Origin: Costus lasius
Lineage: Eukaryota; Streptophyta; Magnoliopsida; Zingiberales; Costaceae
Assembly (NCBI GenBank): GCA_027563935.2
Contig: CM050449.1
Location: forward strand, 12,724,501-12,788,500
Reading direction: 5' to 3'
DNA: 64,000 nt
The notes under the pieces were generated by a model that was not told the origin of the DNA, did not search any database, and saw only the letters and a list, made by a program, of their open reading frames with translations. Below, one piece after another: positions 25,029-37,239 of the stretch. A program made the translations under genes and the position numbers. Every line of letters starts with the position of its first letter. Position 1 is the stretch's first letter.

Positions 25029-28000
25029 ATGAAGAGCCTGTGCTGCCTTCTTCCGGCTACCCAATCCGCGTTGGCCTCTGCACGCGGACACTGCTTCATT
25101 CCCTTTGTGAGCAGACACAGCATCGAGCCAAGCTCCAGCCAAAGAAGGCGTCTTATTCTTGGAGGCCAACCATCATCATGGACTATAAAGCACGCAGGTA
25201 CAGTAGTGTTTGGACGTAGCTCTGTAGGAAACAAATCACTTTCAATATTTACTTATTCATGATGTTGCGCAGGTCGCACAGTTCATCTTAGAGCAAGTAG
25301 CGTTTCACAGTTAGAGCTAAAACAGGACTCCGATTTATCTCTGTGGACTACTACTATCCGGCCGGTAAACATGACTATAGTTTTTCTTTTACTGAGTTGT
25401 ATACTATTGGTATCGATAATGAGCATGAATTCATTGCTTCATGTACGTACTCGCTATGCATGCAATAGGTGGAGCAGGAGGAGAAGGAGAAGGCGAGGAT
25501 CGACGAGTTGGTCGGAGAGATCAAAGAGATATTTCGGTCAATGAACGACGGAGAGACGAGTCCATCAGCTTATGACACTGCGTGGGTGGCCAGGATTCCT
25601 TCCGCCGCCGACCCGAACAAGCCGCACTTCCCCATGAGCTTGGACTGGATCCTCAGCAATCAGCTGGAGGACGGCTCGTGGGGGGAGCCCAGTTTCTTCC
25701 TCCTCTACGACAGGCTGCTGTGTACTCTGTCCTGCGTTCTTGCCCTTCAAACTTGGAGAATTGGACAAGATCACGTAGACAGAGGTATTAGAAACTCTAA
25801 TAAGAATCTGCAAGCGTGGTGATGAGTTGAACTGATTGATTTCATTCAATGTAATCTTAGGTCTCAGATTCTTGACAAGTCATGTGAAAGATCTGGAGAA
25901 CCAGATCGAAAAAGAGATAACTTGTGGGTTTGAGATCTCATTTCCGGCTATGCTAAACGAAGCTAAGAATCTTGGGCTTGATCTGCCTTACGACCTTCCG
26001 TGCTTGAAGGACATTATCAAGTTAAGGGAGAAAAAGATTAGCAGGTAATCAATTGATCTTTTAGAGTATATATTTTTAATACTGGCTTTAATGTTTACTA
26101 GAAAGTTTTCAAATGGAATGGAACATAGACTATGTATTGTGATAGAAAAAATATATGAGAAAGAAATTGGAATAAATAATTATAAATAGATTTTAATTTC
26201 TTTTAGAAATCTAAATATTAATCCAAATAAGGTATACATTAATTAAGTAGCAGAAAGTTGATCCTAAGAGACTAAAATTTAAAAATATATATATGGGAAA
26301 TATGATTATAAAATATTTATATGTCACTATGAGCCATCATAAACTCATAGGACAAGGCAACTGTACAGACACATAAAACCTTCATCAGTGCTCTAATATT
26401 TGTCTCGATTTGCACTAGGAATACTGATCCTCATTGAAAACAATTGGGAAACAATCAATCGGTCAACCCCAAAGAAATAATAATGCCCAGGACAATATGT
26501 CATTTTCTTCTTACGTTCCCTTCCATCAAATTAAAGACTATCAAATAGTTTGTCTCACAGTGCGAAGCCCAACATGTGGTTTCTGCTCGTCCTTCTCCGG
26601 GCCAACAATTAAGGCTAACAGCGATTCAAGAAAAAAAAATAGTAAATCATTCTTTTCTCACAAGTCAACCAATAGACGGAGTAACAGCGAGTAACAGACC
26701 GTTGGCATGACAAGTCAACATTAGAAGAAAACAACATTTTTTTTTTTTCAGAAAAAGACGTTTTGCGTGAAGTGGCGCTGCTGATTATTTATGATTTTGC
26801 AGGCTCCAACTGTTAAGAATAGGAACTTGATGATCATAGTTTTCTGTTTTAAGTTTTTAAAATGTGCTACATAGAACAGGTCAAACCTACTTTTCGCTCA
26901 TACTTGTTTTTTATATACAGTGAAAAAATTCATTATTTTTAGTTTAAGAATCCAAACCATAAAAATAAAAACCTTAATCATGATAAATGTATGGTTTAAG
27001 AATCTATCTAAATATTTTCATAATCAATATAATATCGATTTTTTTAAAAAAAAATATAAAAATATAAAAATATTCATCTTTGTTTAAGATATTAAATTTG
27101 ATGAAGGCAAAAATGGTAAATGAAAGAGGAAGACATTTTCATAATGAAGATAATATTGATGCAGGATTCCAGTGAAGGTGATGCATTCAGTGCACACAAC
27201 CCTACTCTACACACTTGAATCTTTGCAAGAAGGTGTGCAATGGGAGAAGATTCTTAAGCTGCAATCTGCAGATGGAAGTTTCCTAAGTTCTCCTGCCGCC
27301 ACAGCAGTAGCCTACATGAGAACAGGCGACAAGAAATGCCTTGATTTCTTAACTAATATAGTTGCTAGATTCAGAGGCAGTGGTAAGAAAACAGTCAAAC
27401 TCCAACTATCTTCAATTCTTGTCACTTATGATTCCGATAAATAAGAAATCGATCACTAATTTGGCATATTTTACTTGGTCATCAGCACCATGCCAGTACC
27501 CGATAGATCTCTTTGAACGCATCTGGGCTATCGACACCATCGAGAGGCTCGGGATAAGCCACCACTTCACCAAGGAAATCATTGACACCCTCGATTATGT
27601 TTATAGGTACAATGCATCGAACTTTGGTTTTGGGTCACCTCCTATCGAGAGTTTGATAAAGACTAAATCTTTCATCTCCAGGAACATGGGGAAGAAGGGC
27701 GTATCATGGGGAAGAGACAATCCAGTTCCAGACATTGATGACACATGCATGGCCCTCCGATTGATGAGGTTGCATGGCTACCCTGTTTCCTCAGGTTTTC
27801 ACACATACCACTTGCAAACTCCTGCAACTAAATTCATTTTTTGTCCCAAATGACATAAGTTTTCATGGGTAGATCTGTTGGAGTACTTCCGGGACGATGA
27901 TGGCAACTTTGTATGCTTCCCAGGACAGACACATCGAGGTGTGTCTGACATGTTCAACCTCTATCGCTTCTCCCAGATCGCCTTCCCCAGTGAGATGATA

Positions 28001-29633
28001 CTCAAGGAAGCTAAATCTTTTGTGGAAGAATACTTGAAGGATTGCATGGAGAAGAATGAAGTGAAGGACAAGTGGTCGCTGAAGAAGGCTTTGGATAAAG
28101 AGGTGGATCATGCTTTAGAGCATCCATGGAGGATGAGTTTCCAAAGGCTCGACGCACGAGAGTACTTGGACCATTATGGAGAGGACGACGTTTGGATCGC
28201 CAAAACTATCTACGGGTGGGTACTTGAGATATATATAGCATCACTATTTTACAACTTGTTTGGAGTCTTTTTTTTTCCTACTATATGGATGAGCTATTTA
28301 ACTATTGAAATCAATGGTGTCCTCTAGGTTGTATTACGTCAACAATCCAAGATACTTGGAACTCGCCAAATTAGACTATAATCGGCTACAAACAATGTAC
28401 AAAAGAGAGGTCAACTACATCCAAGAGTAAGTCAATCCTGCGTTCTTCATAAATCCAATAATCATCACTGAAAATCCAAAGAGTAAATTTTGTTATGCTA
28501 CATGATTGATTCAGATGGTGGAATGACTATGGCTTTGATGATCCATTTGTCACATCAGTGTGTCCTAAAGAGACCCACTTCTCCATTGCTGCTACTCTCT
28601 ACGAGCCACAGTTTTCAGCCAGTAGGATTGCCTACACCAAATCAAATTGCATTGAGGATGTTCTCAAGGATCTATTTGACAAACATGAATCTATGGATGA
28701 CTTACAATTACTGTGTGAAGCAGTTGAACAGTAAGTATATTCAAATTTCTATGTACATAATTAATTGCATTATATATTAACTAGAACCACTAAATTCAGA
28801 TGGAATTCCTCGCTGGTTCATTCATTTCCAATTCGATTGAAAATGGCATTCAAAATTATGCATGATACTTTGAATGAACTAGCAGCGGAAGCTAGTAAAG
28901 CTCAAGGAAAGGATATGTTCCACTACTTGCTTGACCTTGTAAGTAAACTACTGAGAGTGAAAAATTCTCCAATGAAATAAATGTGAAAAATTCCTAAACT
29001 ATCAGTACTTGAATTGGTGCTTTCTATCAGAGGAAGAAGCAAGTGCAAGCATATATGAAGCAGAGAGAGATAAAACAGGGAACACGGGCTATGCCTTTTA
29101 ATGAGTACATCCAGCATGAGAAGAAAGATACAGGTGTGGCCATCAGAGTGCTTCCTGCGATGCTCCTAATGGGGGAGCGCCTTACAAATTTAGACCGCAT
29201 CTACTTGAATGAAGAATCTAAGCTGCAAGATCAAGTCACATTATTCTTGAGGCTCTTTGAGGATGTCCAAATGCAAAAGGTGCCAAAACTCTACTGATGA
29301 TATATTTTTTGATCAATGTTCAGCCTGCACTTTTGACAACCACCTCTTCTCCTATAGAGCTTACAGGGGAAGAAAGTGAATGCAGTTTCATTATGGATGG
29401 AGCAGGAGAAATGCACGGAGGAGGAAGCACTTGTTCAACTGAAAGCGAAAATGGAGGAAGCCTTTGACCGAGTGGTGCACGAGACTCTAAAGCCTAGCTT
29501 GGTGTCTCGAAACTGTCGCAGGTTGATTCTTGAGCACGCACGAATAAAACAATTTTTTCTAAATGATGCCCCGCCAACCACACAAAACAAAAGGATTGCT
29601 GAAGCCATGAACCGCTTCTTTATTCCTATTTGA
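25029..29633 (+). CDS. CPS: class II diterpene cyclase (copalyl diphosphate synthase-like), copy 1, 844 aa
   Basis: Predicted plastid enzyme of the TPS-c family, cyclising geranylgeranyl diphosphate by protonation to a copalyl-type diphosphate. Exons: 25029-25197, 25273-25364, 25469-25784, 25861-26044, 27165-27382, 27486-27606, 27682-27794, 27873-28215, 28328-28426, 28515-28730, 28800-28938, 29031-29279, 29358-29633. All introns are GT-AG; the joined frame is 2,535 nt and open. Residues 1-85 look like a transit peptide. SAYDTAW is at 120-126, followed by QLEDGSWG. The class II acid motif DIDD is at 384-387. No class I DDxxD was found, as expected for a monofunctional CPS. R338 (FERIW) aligns with the Mg2+-inhibition His of gibberellin-pathway ent-CPS. 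Y269 and C329 align with its His/Asn catalytic-base pair. The product is therefore uncertain: ent-CPP is unlikely; another CPP isomer or a hydrated product is possible. The exon-1 intron is the least certain part of the model. Confidence 0.92.
26045..27164 (+). other. expanded intron in cyclase copy 1
   Basis: This intron is 1,120 bp, while the matching intron of copy 3 (44,115-44,176) is 62 bp, so about 1.05 kb was gained in copy 1 or lost in copy 3. No terminal repeats or coding domain identify the extra DNA. It contains a long T run near 26,738-26,748. Confidence 0.7.
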
Positions 29634-29845
29634 TCACATCTCCAAATAGCAGATAGCAAATGAATCAAGAGGCATAGACGAGTCGCATGCGCGTGCAGGG
29701 GATATGCTTTGATCATATTAATTTCATGTGAGTGTTAAAAGTAAAATGATTAAGTTATATTGCAATTCATCACTCCACTCCATATGATGTTTACAATAAA
29801 TTAAATGAAGACCTTGTTAATTATTTAATTATGTCAGATCAAAAA
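29634..29845 (+). repeat. 3' flank shared by cyclase copy 1 and pseudogene copy 2
   Basis: Downstream of the stop codon, about 200 bp (starting CACATCTCCAAATAGCA) match 37,009-37,215 downstream of pseudogene copy 2, with small indels. The duplicated unit therefore extends past the coding region, and this stretch probably contains the 3' UTR. Confidence 0.75.
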
Positions 29846-31951
29846 TCATAACATAATAATATCAACAATAATACATAAGAACATTAATCCAGTAACATTT
29901 ACATCATTATTACTTTAGGTCCAACTATCTATCTACAACATAAAGACAAGATCTGTAACCTCTACATCTAGCTACCATCACCAACAACATAAATAACTCT
30001 CTATCTGGAGGCAAAACAAAATAAAGGACATTAGCTCTAGCTCAAATAGCTAAGTAGGAATCACAACTAACATGCATGCATCAAGATAACTGAACCATAA
30101 CCAACACCATACTCATAACAATGAAACTATATATAATGATATCCAAAATACATAATCAACACAATGTCGTGTAATCAAGAGCAATGACCATAAGCAACGC
30201 CATTACGCGTCCGCACTCTTATCAAGAGTGTTTTCATTGTAGTTCACATAATGAAACAACTGCTCTCAACTAGCAGCTCGGCAGGGTTGCATCCAACACT
30301 TAGGAAACCTTGGACAATCCCAAAGGACTCCAAACAGGTAACCGATACAAAACCAGTCTCATAGCCAATACATGACCTCTGGTATAAAACATGGTCCACT
30401 GGCTTATCAAGCTCAGCCCCTAGCTAACATCAGCCAGTCACAGATCACAAAGTGCCACGACATATATCATACATGCATATATCAAATGTATTACAACACA
30501 ACTGTACAACTCAGATCACAAGCCCATAAGCTCATCCATATGATTCCTTTACCATATCAATAATAAATACTGTAACCGGTAATCCATTTAAACAACCATC
30601 GCAAAATACCAATCTCTACCACATCCATATCAACAAATGCAATGTGGTACATCACATAACTGATGAAACATCAATCAACCATAAGCACATGTATGCATCA
30701 ATAAATGACTAAACTGGAGCACAATGGAGTAGAAGCAAAATCAATAAGGAAAGAGCAACAAGATATCATGACATCAAATCTTTACTCACATCATATGCTT
30801 TACTAAGACCATGTCATGATTCCAAAAACAAAGAAAATGATTCCTACCTGTACCATTGTAACTCTCAACATGCTTGACTTTCAGATCTTGGACCACTTTG
30901 TCCAACTCAAACCAAGTATCATCTATAATATCACATAACAAAACATGTATCACCATGGATATCACAAACCTTTACTTTCACTTATTTAATTATTAATATC
31001 CACAAGTGCACACATATACCTACGTACACCCATATATACGCATATACACGTGCATACACTTGTACACATCATTCCAAATTATTCCAATAATCATATATAG
31101 ATTTACTCTTTTCCATACCATTCATTTATTTCAAATACCACTTCTCATTTATAAATTTATCAATATTTATATATATATTTATCCATATATATTTATAATT
31201 CTCCATCGGTATACTTATACACATACATATACCATATATACGTATAAATGTACGTGTACATCCTCATATAATTCATCGCCATACAAACTCTATCAATAAA
31301 ATGAAATACAAGTAAGTCGTCGTTACCAAATATCACGCTGAAAAGATAGTCGGTGATGACACGGCACAATGGAAAGATGACCCAAAAACCCTGTAGCTAT
31401 CCACGCTTCACCAGCAGCCCCCCTCTAGACAAGTCATCGCCGGAAATCATCATTAGTGGCAGCAACAACAACCAACGGCGTGGCCATGGGTGATGGCAGA
31501 GCAGCGGCAGAGCAGCCACAAGCAATGGCAACGACGCAGCCACGAACAACAGCATCAAAGGGAAGAAACAGGGGAACAAGTAGTGGCTGGCCGGAAGCAC
31601 GCTCGCACGCCAAAGAACTTGCCAGAAGCCGGCGGTGACATGGGCAGCGTTCTGGCGAGAGAAGAAGTGGCCGGCGTGCACACTCATGAAGCAGGGCATC
31701 GACAAGCAGCAACTCAGAGCGTCGCCTCAACACCAACAGGTGACCGGAGAAGTCGCACGTCGCCGGAGATGGAGGCGGCGACGAGCATGGGCGACGATGC
31801 GCACGCACAGGGAAGAGGGAGAGAGGATCGTGGGAGATAGAGGGGGAAAGGGGGAAAACGGCCGAGATTGGGGCTCGGCTGTTACTCCTCTAATAATTTT
31901 TTTCCTAAATTACAATTTTACCCCTCTATTTAATATTATTTACAAATATAA
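29846..31951 (-). mobile_element. unclassified repeat, probably LTR-derived, between copy 1 and fragment 2A
   Basis: About 2.1 kb of DNA foreign to the cyclase unit separates the 3' flank of copy 1 from the intron remnant at 31,952. It has AT-rich, low-complexity CA/TA stretches (30,950-31,310) and a GC-rich block (31,400-31,860) whose open frames are low in complexity and lack domains. On the minus strand this order resembles an LTR leader. Clear ends and a target duplication were not found. Confidence 0.4.
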
Positions 31952-32640
31952 TACATAAACTTGTTTATGCTTTTTATTTTGCTTGTCAACATAGGTGGCG
32001 GAGTGGCTATGGCTTTGATGATCCATTTATTACGTCAGTGTGTCCTAAAGAGACTCACTCCTCTATTGCTGCTGCTCTCTACGAGCCACAGCTTTCAGCC
32101 AGTAGATTGCCTACACCAAATCCAATTGCATTGAGGATGTTCTCAAGGATCTATGTGACAAACATGAATCTATGGATGATTTAAAATTGATGTGTGAAGC
32201 AGTTGAACAGTAAGTATATTCAAATTTCTATGTACGTAATTAATTGCATTATTTATTAAATAGCACCTCTAAATTCAGATGGAATTCCTCGCTGGTTCAT
32301 TCACTTCCAATTCGATTGAAAATGGCATTCAAAATTATGCATGATACTTTGAATGAACTAGCAGCGGAAGCTAGTAAAGCTCAAGGAAAGGATATGTTCC
32401 GCTACCTGCTTGACCTTGTAAGTAAGCTACTGAGAGTGAAAAATTCTCCAAGGAAATAAATGTGAAAAATTCCCAAACTATCACTGCTTGACTTGGTGCT
32501 TTCTATCAGAGGAAGAAGCAAATGCAAGTATATATGAAGCAGAGAGATAAAACAAGGAACAAGCACTGTGTCTTTTAAGGAGTACATCCAGCGTGGGAAG
32601 AAAGAAACGAAAAAGTACCCCGCTGCCGCATCAGCCGTTG
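31952..32640 (+). pseudogene. cyclase fragment 2A: exons 9-10 and part of 11
   Basis: Begins with a piece of the intron before exon 9, then exon 9 (31,995-32,209), exon 10 (32,279-32,417) and the first ~100 nt of exon 11 (from 32,510). It is nearly identical to copy 1, so it is a recent derivative. Lesions: a 1-nt loss in exon 9 (AGTAGATTGCC where copy 1 has AGTAGGATTGCC) and a 2-nt loss in exon 11, both shifting the frame. At about 32,611-32,640 the sequence jumps back to the end of the intron before exon 8, so the exon order is scrambled. Confidence 0.9.
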
Positions 32641-33684
32641 TTCTAGGTTGTGTAACGTCAACAATCCAAAATACTTGCAACTTGCCAAATTAGACTATAA
32701 TCAGCTACAAAAAATGTACAAAAGGGAGATCATGTAAGATCCAAGGATCTTAAGTCCTGGTAAGCATTATTTTGATTTAAATAAAATTATTGATTGTGAT
32801 ATTTTTCTATGTATTGGTTGTTAATAGTTAATTAAACTAGAGATTTTTGGTTATTAATTTATTGTAAATTAATTAGAGATTATTTGTTTGATTATTGGCT
32901 GTTAATTTATGATAAATTATTATTAGTTGTTCATGATAAATTAATTAGGATTTATGGGTTGTAAGTTGTTAGTTAATTAATTAGACCTTATTGGTTAATT
33001 AGATCTTATTGGTTAATTAAATCCTTGTTGGATATTAATTAAATCCTTAATGGACTTCGTTAAGTGAATGGTTAGTGGATGTTAAATTTAATTAGTTAAC
33101 TAGCTTATTGGATGTTAGTTTAACCCTTATTGGACTTTCACTTAAACTATGGGTTATTGGGTTTAAACAAATTGGGTTTTTAAAATTCGAATTTATTAGT
33201 TAAATGGGTTAAACCCTTTTGAATTAATTGGTTAATGGGTTTAAAATTTAAAAACCCAAAGTTTAAGTGGTAATATCGGCTAGGGTGGAGATTTTGGCGA
33301 TTTTTTGGCTTGAAGAAAACTTGGGCGACGGCTAGGAAGGAGTGGGCGATTCTTGGAGACTTGGAGGCGAAAATTTTCCTTCCTCTTCCTTCTCTCTTGG
33401 AGTCTTTGGTGTTGGAGGTGTTTCCTTCCTTTGGTGGCGATTCTTGGTAGAACTTCAAGCCTTAGACGAATTGTTTTGGAGAGTTTTCACCTTGGTATTC
33501 TCGGTTTAAGAGGTGAGTGGAATGTCTTGTTTGACCTATGAATTTAGTTGTGTTTGTGACATGATACATTTGAGTTGTTGGAATTTTCATCTTGTTAAAA
33601 CCGAATTTAGGACATAGAAACCGAAATTAATATGTTCTTCATGAAAACCAAAGCTAAGGTATTTTTCCATGAAATCGAATAGAT

Positions 33685-34005
33685 ATTCTTGTTCTTGATA
33701 ATTGTATATGAAAACCGAATTTGATGTTTGTAGTTAACATGAAAACCGAAATCTTGATGTTCTTGATAATTGTATATGAAAACCGAATTTGATGTTTGTA
33801 GTTAACATGAAAACCGAAATCTTGAAGTTCTTGATAATTATTTATGAAAACCGAATTTGATGTTTGTAGTTAACATAAAAACCGAAATCTTGATGTTCTT
33901 GATAATTGTTTATGAAAACCGAATTTGATGTTGTAGTTAACATGAAAACCGAAACCTTGATGACCTTGATAATTGTCTATGAAAACCGAATTTTGGTGTT
34001 TGTAG
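33685..34005. repeat. 68-bp tandem subrepeats within the solo LTR
   Basis: About 4.7 units of 68 bp, each containing TATGAAAACCGAATTTGATG, TTTGTAGTTAACATG and AAAACCGAAATCTTGATG. Units differ by only a few bases. Confidence 0.85.
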
Positions 34006-34598
34006 TTAATATGTTACATGTGGTAATTTGTAAAGTAATTTATATGAATACTTGTTTTAAATTTTAAGTTGATTTTATGGATGCTTGATATGGTTGTTTC
34101 TTGGTGTGTGTAACATGTTAAATAATTATGATTTTATATTTATGGCTATGTATCTGTATTTGAGAATCTTGAGTGACAACATAGCAAGGTTTGATTAAAC
34201 AAATCAGCATGAAATCTAAGGACTACACTATATTATGTGATATTCGAATATGAAATATTATGTGTTTATTATGTGATTTATGGGTTATGTGAATCTTGAA
34301 CAATATGTGTTATGTGTTGGTTAGGACTATGGCTAAGTGTAACCGGGTACTCATTGGATAGTCTTTATGTGATATGTTAAGGGTTTGAATTCCAGCCCTG
34401 TATTTGATATGTGAGGAGGTTGATGTTCAGCCTGCCTATTATGATTATTGTGATGGGGGTTGATGTTCAGCCTGCCCGATATGATTTTTTTGTGATGACT
34501 ATCCTAGAGTCTAGTTGACACTTAGGAGTCCACCTTTGTGAAATATGAAATAAGATATGTCTGTTGTCCAGTAGGAACCTTTTGGGAGAACGGGTTTT

Positions 34599-34905
34599 GA
34601 CGCAAAGTGCCATGTCTTGGTCGGACAGGGGCCACCTCTTGATGTCATTACTCTTTTATGTTATGGGGTGATATAAGACGCAAAGTGCCATGTCTTGATC
34701 AGACAGGGGCCACCTCTTGATGTCATCACTCTCATTTTGTGATATGGGGTGTCGTAGAGCAAAGTGCCACGTCATGACCTGACGGGGGCCACCTCTTGAA
34801 TCTACACACAATCCATCGATGTGTTATGGGGTGATAGAGCAAAGTGCCACGTCGTGACCTGGCGGGGGCCACCTCTTGATTCTACTCACTATCCATGTTT
34901 ATGTG
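34599..34905. repeat. about 78-bp tandem subrepeats within the solo LTR
   Basis: Four units of about 74-80 bp, each with GCAAAGTGCCA, GGGGCCACCTCTTGA and a TATGGGGTG motif. It is a second tandem array in the same LTR. Confidence 0.85.
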
Positions 34906-37008
34906 TTGCACGAGATTTTGCAGCTCCCAGTGCTTTGGCCAAGCCGGGTTAGACCATATTGGTCACTACTGATTATGCTGGACAACTAGGTTAATTAAGT
35001 ATGGTGTGTTTAGTTGGTTTAGAATATATGTGTTTAATTGGTTTAGAGTAAAACTCTAGAACCTGAGTTTGTTATATGTTAGTGTGTACTTTTGACTGTC
35101 TATATGACTTCTGTTTCTTTATTTTGTTATATGTTGACATAATGTTCCTGTTAAAGATTTTTAAAATAATCTGCCTATATTTTTGAATGTATGTTCTGGA
35201 TGGTCGATTTAGACTATCCACTCACTGGGCTGTGTAGCTCACCCCTCACTATTTTCAGGCATAGAGCAGGGGCGCATTTCTTGAGTGCATTGGCGTGGAT
35301 AATTATGCTGTTTGCTGTTTTAAGAACTTTTGTGCTTAATTCTTGGGGCCGGATGTGGCCTTAATATGAATTATATGAACTATGTGAACCATGTGAATTA
35401 TGTGAATTGTGTTGCCGGTTATGGCAGTCTTATGAGTTTGATTTTTGTGTCACCGCGGGCTTCAGCCTGGTTTCGGTGTTTGGTATGAGTTTATAAAATC
35501 GACTTTGTGGCTTTGCTTTGAATTTCGAATCGAATTGTATTTATGCCATCGGATTTGATATAACTGTTGCCTTGCATATGTCTAGTGCAAGGATTGCGTG
35601 GTGGCAGGTACCCTTATGTGATTTATGATAATTGTGTTTTGTGGATATTTATGTATGGGTTTTTGGAAATTTTCAGATCGTGTTTTTCTTGAACTCGGTT
35701 TTACCTAGCATATGAATCGATCTTATATGAAACATCCTGTGTCTTTTATGAATTGTGCCATTTGTTTGGGGTTAAGATAACGGGATGTTACAGATCAATT
35801 ATATCCAGGAGTAAGTGCTACTTTCTTTATAAAGGCTTCTATCCAAGGCATAAACTTGTTTATGCTTTATATTTTGCTTGCTCAACATAGATGGTGGAGT
35901 GGCTATGGCTTTGATGATCCATTTATCACATCAGTGTGTCCTAAAGAGATTCATTTTTCTATTGCCGCTACTCTCTACGAGCCACAATTTTTCAACTAGC
36001 AGGATAGCCTATACCAAATCCAATTGTATTGAGAATGTCCTTCAGGATCTGTTTGAAAAACATGAATCCATCGATGACTTGAAATTAATGTGTGAAGCAA
36101 TTGAGCAATAAGTATTTCAAAATTCTTCACACATTATTAGTTAATTGATTAGTTAACTTAGCACCATTGCGTGCAGATGGAACTCCTCGTTGGTTCTTTC
36201 ACTCCCTATTCAAATGAAATCTATATTTAAAATTATGTATAACACTTTGAATGAACTCGCGGGGCAAGCTAATGTAGCCCAAGGACAGGATATGTTTCCC
36301 TATTTTTTTAACCTTGTAAGTAATTAAATTGGAAAGGAAATTTTTGCAAGAAAATAATTACAAGAGATCCTAAACTTGTAGTTCTTGACTTGGTGTTTCC
36401 ATTAGAGGAAGAAGCAGATGCAAACATATATAAAGGAAAGAAAGATAAAACAAGGATCAAGTGTTAGTGTTGTGTCTTTCAAAGAGTATATTGACCTTGG
36501 GAAGAAAGAAATAGGTGTGGCCATCATAGTGCTTCCAGCGATGCTCCTAATGGGGGAGCACCTTAAAGATTTGTACCGCCTCTACTTAAATGAAGAATCC
36601 AAGTTGCAAGATCAAGTCTCATTGTTCTTGAGGCTATTCATGGATGTCCAAATGCACAAGGTATTAAACTCAGTTGGAGAGATATTTTTATTTAAAATAA
36701 TAATAATTTTTACCGCTAGTTCATACCCATCTCTTTTGTTGCATAAGAGCACACAAGGGAATGCAGTTTTCTTATGGATGGAAGAGGAGAAATGCACTGA
36801 GGAGGAAGCACTGGTTCAGCTTAAAGAGGACATGTAGGAAGCCTTTGACCAAGTGGTGCATGAGACTCTAAAGCCTAGCTTGGTACCTCGCAGGTTGATA
36901 CTTGAGCACGCACGAATAAGACAATTTTTTCTTGCTGATGCCTCATTGACAACGACACAGGATAAACGAATTGCCGAATCATGGAGTGCTTTTTTCACTC
37001 CTATTTGA

Positions 37009-37239
37009 TTACATCTCCAAATAGCATATAGGCACAGACGACTCGCATGCGTGCAAGGGATATGCTTTGGTCATATTAATTTTATGTGACTGATAAAAGT
37101 AAAATGATTACGTTGCATCGCAATTCAACACTCCACCCCATATGATATGATGTAATCAATAAATTGGATTATTTGCAAATGAAGAGCTTGTTAATTGTTT
37201 AATTATATGAATGACTGGTATAGAGATCAAGGGGAGAGG
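37009..37239 (+). repeat. 3' flank of pseudogene 2B, copy of the copy 1 3' flank
   Basis: About 200 bp matching 29,634-29,845, including TCCAAATAGCA, GGGATATGCTTTG and AGTAAAATGATTA. It leads directly into the exon-1 scrap that follows. Confidence 0.75.

Larger units (their letters stand above)
32733..35792. mobile_element. solo LTR, 3,060 bp, in exon 8 of pseudogene 2B
   Basis: Begins TGTAAGATCC and ends GGGATGTTACA, short inverted ends in the TG...CA form of LTRs. It is flanked by a perfect 5-bp target duplication GATCA (32,728-32,732 and 35,793-35,797). Removing it and one GATCA restores a 99-nt exon 8, the length in copies 1 and 3. No gag, protease, reverse transcriptase or integrase frame is present, so it is a single LTR left by recombination. 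The ends are of the kind seen in plant Gypsy LTRs; the family assignment is tentative. Confidence 0.9.
32647..37008 (+). pseudogene. cyclase pseudogene 2B: exons 8-12, split by a solo LTR
   Basis: A 5'-truncated class II cyclase copy. Exon 8 is 32,647-32,732 plus 35,798-35,810, interrupted by a 3-kb solo LTR. Exon 9 is 35,891-36,107, exon 10 36,177-36,315, exon 11 36,406-36,660, exon 12 36,748-37,008. Lesions: an extra T in exon 9 (CCACAATTTTTCAACTAG) gives a frameshift and stop; the exon 9 donor is ATAAGT instead of GTAAGT; exon 12 has an in-frame TAG at 36,835-36,837 and a small deletion after LVPR. Exons 1-7 and the DIDD motif are absent. It resembles copies 1 and 3 about equally and is older than fragment 2A. 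A functional product is very unlikely. Confidence 0.93.

Noticed and set aside
25469..25822. Treating the cyclase exon frames as separate small genes
   Set aside because: They join in frame through GT-AG introns into one TPS-c protein, as do the exons of copy 3.
31397..31840. GC-rich frames of 92-124 codons before fragment 2A
   Set aside because: Low complexity on both strands, no domain; part of an LTR-like leader.
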